Source: Mucilaginibacter aquatilis (GTDB taxonomy: Bacteria > Bacteroidota > Bacteroidia > Sphingobacteriales > Sphingobacteriaceae). From it: a DNA stretch of 64,000 nt. How positions within the stretch are numbered: the stretch's first letter is position 1; each line of letters starts with the position of its first letter. The notes beneath the pieces were generated by a model. The model saw only the letters and a list, made by a program, of their open reading frames with translations, was not told the DNA's origin and made no database searches. The stretch covers positions 1 through 64,000 of the forward strand of contig NZ_WQLA01000007.1 of NCBI RefSeq assembly GCF_009755275.1. Reading direction: 5' to 3'. Both the position numbers and the translations under genes were made by a program. Positions 21,485 through 29,361 of the stretch are shown piece after piece.

Positions 21485-21485
21485 C
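21471..21485 (+). repeat. attL: 15-bp direct repeat in the tRNA-Pro 3' end
   Basis: TCCTGCCATCCCGAC covers the 3' strand of the T stem, the 3' acceptor strand, the discriminator and one further base. It is identical to 46525-46539; the flanking bases on both sides differ, so the match is exactly 15 bp. Confidence 0.88.
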
Positions 21486-21510
21486 GATACCACATATCAA
21501 ACGATATGGA

Positions 21511-21546
21511 AAGCCTGTAAATCATTGATTTACAGGCTTTTTTGTT
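21511..21546 (+). terminator. Terminator directly after tRNA-Pro (element side)
   Basis: A 14-bp stem (AAGCCTGTAAATCA with TGATTTACAGGCTT) followed by TTTTTTGTTTT. It lies inside the island, so the element seems to have brought its own terminator for the captured tRNA. The original one appears to remain beyond attR at 46564-46594. Confidence 0.85.
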
Positions 21547-21780
21547 TTACGGCCTGCTCAAAATATATCAATCCAACTCAAGTTGTCCTTCACCTAACTG
21601 AACACCTCTTTTTGATCCGTACTTTTGAGGTGGTAAAAAGTGGTATATTGGATTGTAAGTCAATAGGTTATAACCAATCGGGATTGCGTTATTTTGCGCT
21701 TATTTTATCCACTTTTAACCCGCTCCGAAGTGCTTTTGATATTAAAAAAACACAAGGAAACTCATATTAAATGACAGGTT

Positions 21781-23013
21781 ATGAAAGCGATCAACACATT
21801 CAGTGTCCATTTTAATCTTAGGACTGAGAAAGAAAAGGACGGAAAAGCCCCGGTTTATGCATCGATCAAGGTGAACGGCAGTAAGGCAATGCTGGCCTTG
21901 AAACAAACGATCAGCACCAGGTGCTGGGATATGCGTAAAGGCATGGGAAAATCGACAACAGCCGAAGGACGAGAACTGAACAGCTATTTAGAGGAAGTTA
22001 GACAAGTACTCGGTGAGTGCTACAGGGAATTACTACTAAAACGCCGCGTTGTAACTGCCGACAGTGTTAAAGCCGGTTATCTGCGTACAGGCGATGACGA
22101 ACATACGCTGGACGAGATAGCAAAATATCACAATGATATGTCTATCGGCGTTTTAGCTGCCGGGACAATGAAAAACTACTATACCACACAGCGATATATT
22201 AATCAATTCGTTAAAGAGAACTTGAAGCGAAAAGAATTTTATCTATCGGAACTCAACTACAAGTTCATACAGGACTTCGAAACGTTCCTTCGTAATCACC
22301 AGCCCATCGACCACCAAAAGCCGCTGACCACGAACGGGATCATGAAACATTTGGAGAGGTTCAAGAAGATGATCAACCTGGGTTGCCGGATAGAATGGTT
22401 GTACCGTGACCCTTTCGAGAAATTTCAGTTGAAATTTGACCGGGTAGAAAAGGATTTCTTGAGCGGCCTTGAACTGGATAAATTAGAGAATAAATCTCCC
22501 CTTTTACCGAGGCTGGGTTTAGTCAGGGACATCTTCGTGTTTGCTTGTTATACAGGCTTAGCATTCGTCGATGTGATGAGCCTGACTAAGGATAATCTCA
22601 TCGAGGACCAAGGCGGAAAGTTATGGGTCAAAACCTTCCGGCAGAAAACAACCATACCTGTAAATGTTCCGGTCCTTCACAAGGCGGAATCAATACTGAT
22701 CAGGTATGACCAAAACCGTCGGGCCATAGCGAACGGAACAATCTTTCCGAAACTCTCCAATCAAAAAATGAACAGCTATCTCAAAGAGCTGGCTGAGTTG
22801 TGTGGCATTAGGAAAGTATTAACCTTTCACATGGCCAGGCATACTTTTGCTACAACGGTTACATTGGTCAACGGTGTCCCTATCGAAACGGTCAGCAAGC
22901 TATTAGGTCACACTTCCATGCGCTCCACGCAGGTATATGCGAAGGTTATTGAGAAGAAGGTCAGTGATGATATGTCAAAACTGAATGCGAAACTCATTGC
23001 TGCTACAGTTTAA
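21781..23013 (+). CDS. Tyrosine recombinase, probable integrase for the tRNA-Pro site
   Basis: A 410-residue phage-type integrase of the Bacteroidetes group: N-terminal arm-type DNA-binding region (FSVHFNLRTEKEKDGKAPVYASIKVNG), SAM-like core-binding domain (about 105-205) and catalytic domain. Box II reads FHMARHTFATTV (His-x-x-Arg), then LLGHTSMRSTQVYAKV with the GH histidine and the candidate nucleophile Tyr. In box I (CYTGLAFVDVMSLT) the usual first Arg is replaced, as is known for IntDOT-like enzymes. Position next to attL and orientation away from the tRNA make it the likely enzyme for this integration. Confidence 0.93.
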   Translation: MKAINTFSVHFNLRTEKEKDGKAPVYASIKVNGSKAMLALKQTISTRCWDMRKGMGKSTTAEGRELNSYLEEVRQVLGECYRELLLKRRVVTADSVKAGYLRTGDDEHTLDEIAKYHNDMSIGVLAAGTMKNYYTTQRYINQFVKENLKRKEFYLSELNYKFIQDFETFLRNHQPIDHQKPLTTNGIMKHLERFKKMINLGCRIEWLYRDPFEKFQLKFDRVEKDFLSGLELDKLENKSPLLPRLGLVRDIFVFACYTGLAFVDVMSLTKDNLIEDQGGKLWVKTFRQKTTIPVNVPVLHKAESILIRYDQNRRAIANGTIFPKLSNQKMNSYLKELAELCGIRKVLTFHMARHTFATTVTLVNGVPIETVSKLLGHTSMRSTQVYAKVIEKKVSDDMSKLNAKLIAATV

Positions 23014-23039
23014 TCAAAAAGTCATTATAAGTTAAGATT

Positions 23040-23494
23040 ATGACGGGGAAAAAAGAAAGCTCAAAAACGATTTTCGATGAGATCGTGATGAGCAAAATAT
23101 ATTTCATAAGAGGCCAAAAGGTAATGCTCGATGGCGATTTACCTGAATTATATGGTACTGAAACCAAGAAGTTAAAGCTACAGGTCAACAGGAACCAACA
23201 GTGTTTTCCTGAGCTATTTATGTTTGAGTTAACAAAGAAAGAGTATGATGCTTAAGGTCACAATTTGTGACCTTAAAGCGCTGTGAGCATTCTAAGTATC
23301 TACCTTATGTATTTACAGAGCATGGCATCGTGATGCTATCCAATATTTTAAAGAGTGAAAAAGCTATTGCAGTAAGTATTCAAATCATTAACATCTTTGT
23401 AAGGCTTCGGGAAGCGTTCGCAACAACGAAGATGAGAAACCCGCTTCCTAAGATTGGAAGCGGGTTTGCGACAAAACGTCGGTTGATGCATTAA
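23040..23494 (+). pseudogene. ORF6N-domain protein, broken by a one-base frameshift
   Basis: The first part (23040-23255) reads as the start of an ORF6N DNA-binding domain (IYFIRGQKVMLDGDLPELYG, ETKKLKLQVNRNQQCFPELF) and stops in GCTTAAGG. The continuation is open in another frame (RSQFVTLKRC, KYLPYVFTEHGIVMLSNIL, IQIINIFVRLREAF). One extra T (GCTTTAAGG) would restore the family pattern of A-L-R-S-Q-F. The C terminus is short and runs into a 12-bp hairpin at 23437-23467. ORF6N proteins occur in phages and mobile islands. It lies 26 bp after the integrase. A sequencing error is possible. Confidence 0.75.
23437..23467 (+). terminator. Hairpin at the end of the integrase/ORF6N unit
   Basis: AAACCCGCTTCC and GGAAGCGGGTTT form a 12-bp stem with a 7-nt loop. 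It lies between the ends of the convergent ORF6N remnant and the minus-strand gene at 23497, so it may serve both as a terminator. There is no T tract. Confidence 0.55.
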
Positions 23495-23496
23495 TT

Positions 23497-24717
23497 CTAT
23501 AGTGTTACAAGGTTTGCGCAAGCAAGTTCAGGGCTACTTCTTACTTCATCTAGAAAAAGGCTGTGCTTATTTCCTGCCTTCCTGCGGGGACTTTGGATGG
23601 CAATCGTGTAGTGACGTTCGCTTACCCCGACAATGCTTACTGGAATGGCTCTTTTTCCGTCCCATGATATCCAACCATCATCGCCCTGCATAAATTTTTC
23701 TATGGTCCTTCTGTCGTAAGGTATTGGTGTCGCCTTTTTAACTGTGACGACCTTTCGGTCAACATGTTTTTGAAGCTCGCTTTTGTTTACTTGTTTTAGA
23801 GGATTCGAAGATCGCTTTTTTCGTACATAAGTTTGGTAGGACCTCCAAGCTCTTTCTAAAGCTGCCATCGCGCCGTAAGGCGGATGATTATTCAATAAAT
23901 AGTCCTGGTATTGTTTATATTCACTAAATATCGGCCAGTTCTCACTTTCATCTGCAAAGCCGCGTTTGTTTGCCAGGTCTCCCAGTGGAGTATCCCGTTT
24001 TTTTTGCTTTGCTAACCAATCTGCAAAATTAGGTTCAAGGGGGGCTACTTCCTGAAGAGGTTGGGAATCTCTGATCATTTGATGATAGTGGTCCCTCATT
24101 TTTAATATGGCGGCATCTAGGGTATCCGCTTCTGCAGAGTAATGGCTGGTTTTGACATAGCCGATAAAGGCTGCTACTCTTTTCAAATTGAAAACATCTA
24201 CAACTCCTCTTTTACCATTTTGGAATGACAATAATAGGCTTGGTGATACATATTCACGAAAAACAACTATTGCCACTTGGTCGTTTTCGAATTCCAGCTT
24301 AACACCGTGTCGTTGAATCTTTTGATCTCTGAAATAAGCGGGTTTCGATCTTAAATGTCGGTCAGCCAGTTCTTTTCCCAGTTCCTCCAAGGTTGGCCAG
24401 ATGGAACCCAAGAGCACCTTTTCATCAATGAGCGGTAAGTAAACGCCTTCAGCCAGATCATCAGGCAGATTTGGGGGCAAGCCGTTCAAATTTTTTCTTC
24501 GTTCTTTGATGTGAGCCGTAGGGGTTAAAACGATGAATTCTGCGTCAGTAAGTTTCCTTATCGGGCGTTTATCGTCAGCTAATAAGGCAGCGCGGGAAGA
24601 ATAGCCGAAATAGGCAGCTACAAGCTCATGAGCGTGGGACGATTTTATTGAAATATTAAACTTGTTAAGAGAAAATGAGCGCAGAGAATCTGCGCATAGT
24701 TTTGTTATGTGCTCCAT
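23497..24717 (-). CDS. Hypothetical island protein with YozE-SAM-like segment
   Basis: A 406-residue soluble protein of unknown function. Residues about 20-50 (SSHAHELVAAYFGYSSRAALLAD) look like the short helical module often annotated as glyoxalase-related on plasmids and islands. Residues about 248-295 (DTPLGDLANKRGFADESENWPIFSEYKQYQDYL) resemble a YozE SAM-like domain. The C terminus is basic. No signal peptide, membrane helix or catalytic motif is seen. It is convergent with the ORF6N remnant and divergent from the AAA+ gene. Confidence 0.6.
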   Translation of the reverse strand: MEHITKLCADSLRSFSLNKFNISIKSSHAHELVAAYFGYSSRAALLADDKRPIRKLTDAEFIVLTPTAHIKERRKNLNGLPPNLPDDLAEGVYLPLIDEKVLLGSIWPTLEELGKELADRHLRSKPAYFRDQKIQRHGVKLEFENDQVAIVVFREYVSPSLLLSFQNGKRGVVDVFNLKRVAAFIGYVKTSHYSAEADTLDAAILKMRDHYHQMIRDSQPLQEVAPLEPNFADWLAKQKKRDTPLGDLANKRGFADESENWPIFSEYKQYQDYLLNNHPPYGAMAALERAWRSYQTYVRKKRSSNPLKQVNKSELQKHVDRKVVTVKKATPIPYDRRTIEKFMQGDDGWISWDGKRAIPVSIVGVSERHYTIAIQSPRRKAGNKHSLFLDEVRSSPELACANLVTL

Positions 24718-25135
24718 AGCAATTTTAAGTTAAGAGCTGGACTAACAATGATTGTCGAGAGTGTTTAAAGACAACCGGTGCCAGCAGATCTAACAAAATT
24801 TTGCTGTAGGTTTGTCATAAAAGTATTAGCCTCGCGTTTCAGTCACTCACAACTGTGGCGCTCGATTCCTTGACACTAAGATAAAATACATGTATTATAA
24901 AAGCAAGGAAAATAATCAAAGATGTCCAAATACGATGTTGCTTTTATAGCTGCTTTCCTAGCGCAGCTGAAAACTGATGCGTAACATTTTGACGTGCCGC
25001 CCGTTCTATTTAAAGCATTGTATAAATTTTTATTTATAATTTGTACTTTTGCCGAATTTTTTAGTAGGTTTAGAAGGCGTTGATTAGACGGGCATTCGAT
25101 AAAATTGACCTCCTAACCTTTTAAATTACAAAGAA
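24718..25135. other. Divergent promoter region upstream of the AAA+ gene
   Basis: About 420 bp between the minus-strand hypothetical gene and the plus-strand AAA+ gene. It holds a 12-bp palindrome AATACATGTATT at 24885-24896, a possible operator, and a Bacteroidetes-type promoter at 25018-25051. No open frame of note is present. Confidence 0.45.
25018..25051 (+). promoter_or_regulatory. Candidate promoter of the AAA+ gene
   Basis: TACTTTTG at 25044-25051 fits TAnnTTTG, with TTG at 25018-25020 about 23 bp upstream. That spacing is slightly long. It is 85 bp before the start codon. Confidence 0.5.
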
Positions 25136-26173
25136 ATGTCCCAGTTCGATTACATAAAAGATATAGCCAAATATGGTCTGGAAAATGACCAGGAAAAGTT
25201 ATTGGCCGTTCTGAACGAACTGATTGAGCATTCAAAGAATACCAAAAAGCTCAATTTCGCTATCCAGCTACAATCCATTTTAAAAGATTCGATAAGGCAA
25301 CAGCAAGAAAAGCCGATGTTAAAGGTCGGTTCTCCGGGACATTTTCAACGCCTGGATGAACGCGAGGTTGACGAACTAATACTAGAGAAACTTACCTCAG
25401 ACTATAGTTTTGAAAATTTGGTAGGTACTGACAAGATCAAGTCGGAGCTGGATTACTTTGTCAGGGAACACATGTCCGCTGACCTGCTCCAAAAATACGG
25501 TCTTCCGATAGCTAACAAGCTCCTGTTGCACGGTCCATCAGGCTGTGGTAAAACACTTGCCTCTTATGTGATCGCAGGGGAATTGAAGAAAATGATGATT
25601 GTTGTTAACCTCGGTGCGATCGTTTCTTCTAAACTCGGCGAGACCAGTAAGAACTTGGCCAAAATCTTCCGGAAAGCGGCAGCAGAGGACTGCATAATTT
25701 TTATCGACGAGTTCGACTCGCTCGGTAAGGTACGTGATTACAGTCAGGATCACGGGGAAATGAAACGTGTGGTCAACACGATCCTGCAGTTATTCGACTA
25801 TCTACCACAATCATCAATCCTGATCGCTGCCACCAACCAGGTTGATATGATCGACAATGCTTTATTGCGCCGCTTTGATCTGAGCGTTACCTTTAGCTTG
25901 CCAAGTCCGGAAGAGGTAAAAGACCTGCTTAATCTTACTTTAAAAGACGGGCAGTATAAGTTCGACCGACCCAAAGCGGTCGCAGAGATCATTGCCGCTG
26001 CGAAAGGTCTATCTTACTACAGTATTCAAAAGACGATCGTGACAGCTATTAAACGAAGCATCTTTGAACTTGACCGTAAAAAAAGCCGGGCATTATATGT
26101 CACTATCAACACTGACTTATTGGCTGATCTGATCGAGCAGGAAAAAAAGGCACTGTCCGTAATGGCCTCCTAA
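25136..26173 (+). CDS. AAA+ ATPase, IetA-like partner of the subtilisin-like protease
   Basis: A 345-residue AAA+ ATPase of the FtsH/spastin-like type. An N-terminal helical region (1-90) precedes Walker A GPSGCGKT (133-140), Walker B IIFIDEFD (187-194), sensor 1 AATNQ (around 234) and an Arg pair in NALLRRFD (245-246). An AAA+ ATPase of this kind next to an S8 protease is the composition of the IetAS antiphage pair (Gao et al. 2020). Here the two genes face each other with only 9 bp between their stop codons. The defense role is inferred from pairing and island context, not shown. Confidence 0.8.
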   Translation: MSQFDYIKDIAKYGLENDQEKLLAVLNELIEHSKNTKKLNFAIQLQSILKDSIRQQQEKPMLKVGSPGHFQRLDEREVDELILEKLTSDYSFENLVGTDKIKSELDYFVREHMSADLLQKYGLPIANKLLLHGPSGCGKTLASYVIAGELKKMMIVVNLGAIVSSKLGETSKNLAKIFRKAAAEDCIIFIDEFDSLGKVRDYSQDHGEMKRVVNTILQLFDYLPQSSILIAATNQVDMIDNALLRRFDLSVTFSLPSPEEVKDLLNLTLKDGQYKFDRPKAVAEIIAAAKGLSYYSIQKTIVTAIKRSIFELDRKKSRALYVTINTDLLADLIEQEKKALSVMAS

Positions 26174-26182
26174 CCTTTCACT

Positions 26183-28651
26183 TTAAACTTCGCCTTCCAG
26201 TACTATATTTCCAATTGCTTCCAACTCATTAATCAACAGCATTTCATTATATAGTCTGCCTGTTGTCTTCCCTTTTACAGGGTTTTCCCGTACTGTAACC
26301 ACCAATGAAAAGGGATGGGCTGTAGTGTATTTCGTTTTCTCGGGGACAGACAATAATTTATGAAGTTTTGACAGCAATACAATTTTAAAAGTACGATTCT
26401 CGTCGATCAATACTTTCTTTGATACCGAGAAGCTCATCTTCTGCGTATTGCTCAGCATTTTCGATTTATAGTAATAATCCTGAGACCATGACGGACTAAA
26501 TTTATACTTATCCGTGGTGTTATAATTGATTCCGAGGGGTACCTGTTTACCATCAACTAATTTAACATCACCATTCTCATCAAGCTCATAAGCTTCTAAT
26601 GGCAGATTTTTGAACACACCGAAAGCGATCTGCAAAGGGCAATAGGCCACTTGGTTATTTTTGACCGGGTCAAATTTAAAACACAAAGTAGCGTCCACCT
26701 GAACAAGGCCGGTCTTTCGGTCTTGCTCAAGAAGATATTCCGGTAAGACAAGGGGATATGATTGGATTTTATCCGGTTCGATCTCATCTTCCAGCACGAA
26801 CGTGATCCTGTCGTTCGATGAGAAAAGGCAGCTTTCAGTATCAGGCAGCCCATTACCAGCCACATGTGTTTGACGGGTGATCGGTAGTTTGGCAAAGAGG
26901 TCATCCCGCTTTTCACAGTGCGCGTTATTGATCATTAGTGCTTTTACCGTTTGAACATTCCAGGCCAGGTCGGGGTACCGGCGAATGATCTTTGCTGCGA
27001 GATTGGCCGCCAGCGGTGTGGCAAAGCTTGTACCGATGTCCCTGTCATAGTACATACCAGGCGCGCAGGATAACATCTTTAAACCGGTGTGTGAAGGATC
27101 CAACATCTGGTCATAGTCACCGCCGTAGAAACAAATATCTGGCTTGTAGAGCCGTTTATTGATTTTGACCTTAGTAATGGACGGATGATTCCAGTCTATA
27201 TGGAATGTACGGCTGTAAATAGCCGGAACATTACCTGGCGGTGAGATTCGGTTAAGAGTATTGTTCTCGAGGTTATCTGCTAATGCACCGACGGTCATAT
27301 TGTTCATGCTTTCAGCTGGGCTACTCAAATTAGCAGATTCTTTCTCAAAATGCAAACCGTAAGTGGCCGGCCGACTATTCCGTCCATCCGTTTCAATTAG
27401 ATCCCTATTGTTAGCGATGCTGATGAATATCAACAGATTCAATTCATAGGCCAGCAAATCCAACGCATAGGCATAGGCAGAGGCTGGTTCATTATATTTC
27501 TTCCAGTCCTCGTAACAAATGGTTAGGGTAAATATCCTTACATCGTATCGCTCATGAGCCGCCCGAATCAAACGTATAACTTCAAACTCCGGTATTGGCC
27601 GGTTATTATTACTTAAAACTTTTATTGGTAATAATCGCGCGTCAGCAGTAAAGTCACCCACATGATCGGGGATCAGCTGCGTACCTAAGGTCGCTAATGC
27701 CCCAACCGCGGTCCCATGGTTGATCTCATCAGTGATGGGTGAAGTACCTGTAATATCGAATGCTGCATCATTGATGATCAACGGTGCCAATGGATTTTGA
27801 TCACTGATGCCTGTGTCAATGACCCCGATAATTGGCAGATCCTCACCGGCATTTTGTACGGTAAAACCAAACGTTCGCTCCGGTATATTAAACCGACCGG
27901 GACGAACTATACCTGCCGATATGGAATTGACCGATTGGATAATGTCAAAATTGTCAGCAATCTCGATAATTGAAGCTACCGGTGCATTGACCAATTCGAT
28001 CTTGTGGAGCCTCGGATCGTAATAGTGCTCTATATTTTGTTGTGCCAGGTAGTCTAATAGCGATTGTTCAACTGGCCGAACGACTTGTTGAAATATCTCA
28101 ACATTATCGACAATGTCAAGTAACACATGTGCGCGCTGTTGCGCAGCATTTTTGATCATTTTCCTGGTAGATAGATAATCAAAATCGACAATGAACCGGA
28201 TGTTCGTATTATAATTGATATTTAATGCCGGGTCCGCATTATTGACGAAGGTGCTGATTTCACTTTCGAAACGTTGAAATCGGACAGCATCAACTATCGC
28301 AAAAACAGCGCAGGTATTTAATTCGGTCAATCCTACCAATGATAGCCCAAAATCGTTCCGATAAGAGTTTGAGAATACGGAAGTATCAAAAGTATTATGG
28401 AAATGTATAATAATATAATCTTGATGAACGGGTATATTGAGAAAAGGATTCCTGCGTGCGATCCTTGCATTACGATCCCTGGTAAAGTTAGCTTGTGAAG
28501 CAGCAAAAGACTGTTGCTTAATTCTATAATCAACCGGTTCATCGTTGTCTTCCTTTTCATCCTGATCCCCCGGGTTTCTCGTTCTCTGGCGGAGGGTGAC
28601 AACCCCTTCCTGTGGGTTTCTAAAAAATACGTGATCGCGTTCTCCTGCCAT
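26183..28651 (-). CDS. Subtilisin-like (S8) serine protease, IetS-like
   Basis: An 822-residue cytosolic subtilase without signal peptide. An N-terminal region of about 260 residues is followed by the catalytic domain with Asp279 (IGVIDTGI), His312 (NHGTAVGALA) and Ser542 (IGTSFATPLAANLAAK), and then a C-terminal beta-rich region (about 610-822). Intracellular location and the neighbouring AAA+ ATPase fit the IetAS antiphage pair. I start at the ATG at 28649-28651 (MAGERDHVFF), which has an A-rich leader and a TAAATTTA element upstream. The frame stays open to a GTG at 28876, but that extension overlaps a gene remnant. Convergent with the AAA+ gene, 9 bp apart. Confidence 0.85.
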   Translation of the reverse strand: MAGERDHVFFRNPQEGVVTLRQRTRNPGDQDEKEDNDEPVDYRIKQQSFAASQANFTRDRNARIARRNPFLNIPVHQDYIIIHFHNTFDTSVFSNSYRNDFGLSLVGLTELNTCAVFAIVDAVRFQRFESEISTFVNNADPALNINYNTNIRFIVDFDYLSTRKMIKNAAQQRAHVLLDIVDNVEIFQQVVRPVEQSLLDYLAQQNIEHYYDPRLHKIELVNAPVASIIEIADNFDIIQSVNSISAGIVRPGRFNIPERTFGFTVQNAGEDLPIIGVIDTGISDQNPLAPLIINDAAFDITGTSPITDEINHGTAVGALATLGTQLIPDHVGDFTADARLLPIKVLSNNNRPIPEFEVIRLIRAAHERYDVRIFTLTICYEDWKKYNEPASAYAYALDLLAYELNLLIFISIANNRDLIETDGRNSRPATYGLHFEKESANLSSPAESMNNMTVGALADNLENNTLNRISPPGNVPAIYSRTFHIDWNHPSITKVKINKRLYKPDICFYGGDYDQMLDPSHTGLKMLSCAPGMYYDRDIGTSFATPLAANLAAKIIRRYPDLAWNVQTVKALMINNAHCEKRDDLFAKLPITRQTHVAGNGLPDTESCLFSSNDRITFVLEDEIEPDKIQSYPLVLPEYLLEQDRKTGLVQVDATLCFKFDPVKNNQVAYCPLQIAFGVFKNLPLEAYELDENGDVKLVDGKQVPLGINYNTTDKYKFSPSWSQDYYYKSKMLSNTQKMSFSVSKKVLIDENRTFKIVLLSKLHKLLSVPEKTKYTTAHPFSLVVTVRENPVKGKTTGRLYNEMLLINELEAIGNIVLEGEV

Positions 28652-28744
28652 TAGATTTTGTGATTTTGGCTTAGTCGCTAAATTTACGTAAAACGGCCTT
28701 AAACACCAAACGCTCAACGCTCCAAAGTAGCTGCAGGTGCTGTG

Positions 28745-29180
28745 GTTTCCTTTCCTGATCACAAAATGTGCCTTCGCCGGATCGTTCAACGACCGCTCAA
28801 ATACCTCATAAATAATTTCCGTTTTGATCTGCAAATAATTCATCTGCATAATGATTGGATTGGTCACCCGCAGCACCGGTAATACCCTGTAGGCGTCGAT
28901 CTCCCGCTTTAACGCATCATGGTGTTAATGATCTCATAATGGAAAGCTTTTAGCTCGATCTTTTCATCAGGATTTTCTGCCACCAAGCCGACGAAGTCCC
29001 CGAACTCAGTGACGCGATCCGCGAAGCATGCACGGCGGCCTTTAATTGTTTAGACCTGCTAATTGAGGTATCACTACGGCTGATGGACAACTTTCCCTTC
29101 CTGCATGATACGCGCGATCTTATCCGACACCAGATTGGCCTTATCACCGGCCACCTGACCAACCGTTATGTTCCCAACGA
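28745..29180 (-). pseudogene. Possible decayed gene upstream of the protease
   Basis: Minus-strand reading gives protein-like segments in successive frames: VGQVAGDKANLVSDKIARI, then KLSISRSDTSISRSKQLKAA, then RVTEFGDFVGLVAENPDEK with ELKAFHYEIINTMM, then ALKREIDAYRVLPVLRV and NYLQIKTEIIYEVFERSL. They join smoothly if three single-base frameshifts are assumed. I do not recognise the family. Part of the opposite strand (29083-29210) is also open, so the strand is not fully certain. A remnant of an older cargo gene is the simplest view. Confidence 0.4.
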
Positions 29181-29361
29181 ATTACCGAAATTATGGACGC
29201 GCGGAAATTGCAATGAGAGTCTTAAGGGAACTTGTAAAATAGTTAAAAAGGTTTCAACTGGTGCCGCTGTAGATTTATTTAGACATTCGATAAAAACGTC
29301 TCTTATAAGGCCTTCTCAATTCAGTATTAATACATCAGTTGATATACTAAATTAAATTAAT

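Noticed and set aside
21444..21770. Open frame across tRNA-Pro and its terminator
   Set aside because: It overlaps the tRNA and hairpin and has no protein-like composition.
28652..28876. N-terminal extension of the protease from GTG 28876
   Set aside because: The extension looks like part of a decayed neighbouring gene; the ATG at 28649-28651 has a better leader and promoter-like element.
29083..29355. Plus-strand gene upstream of the NACHT gene
   Set aside because: Its first half is protein-like but the second half degenerates, and the minus strand reads better over most of the region; treated as a remnant.
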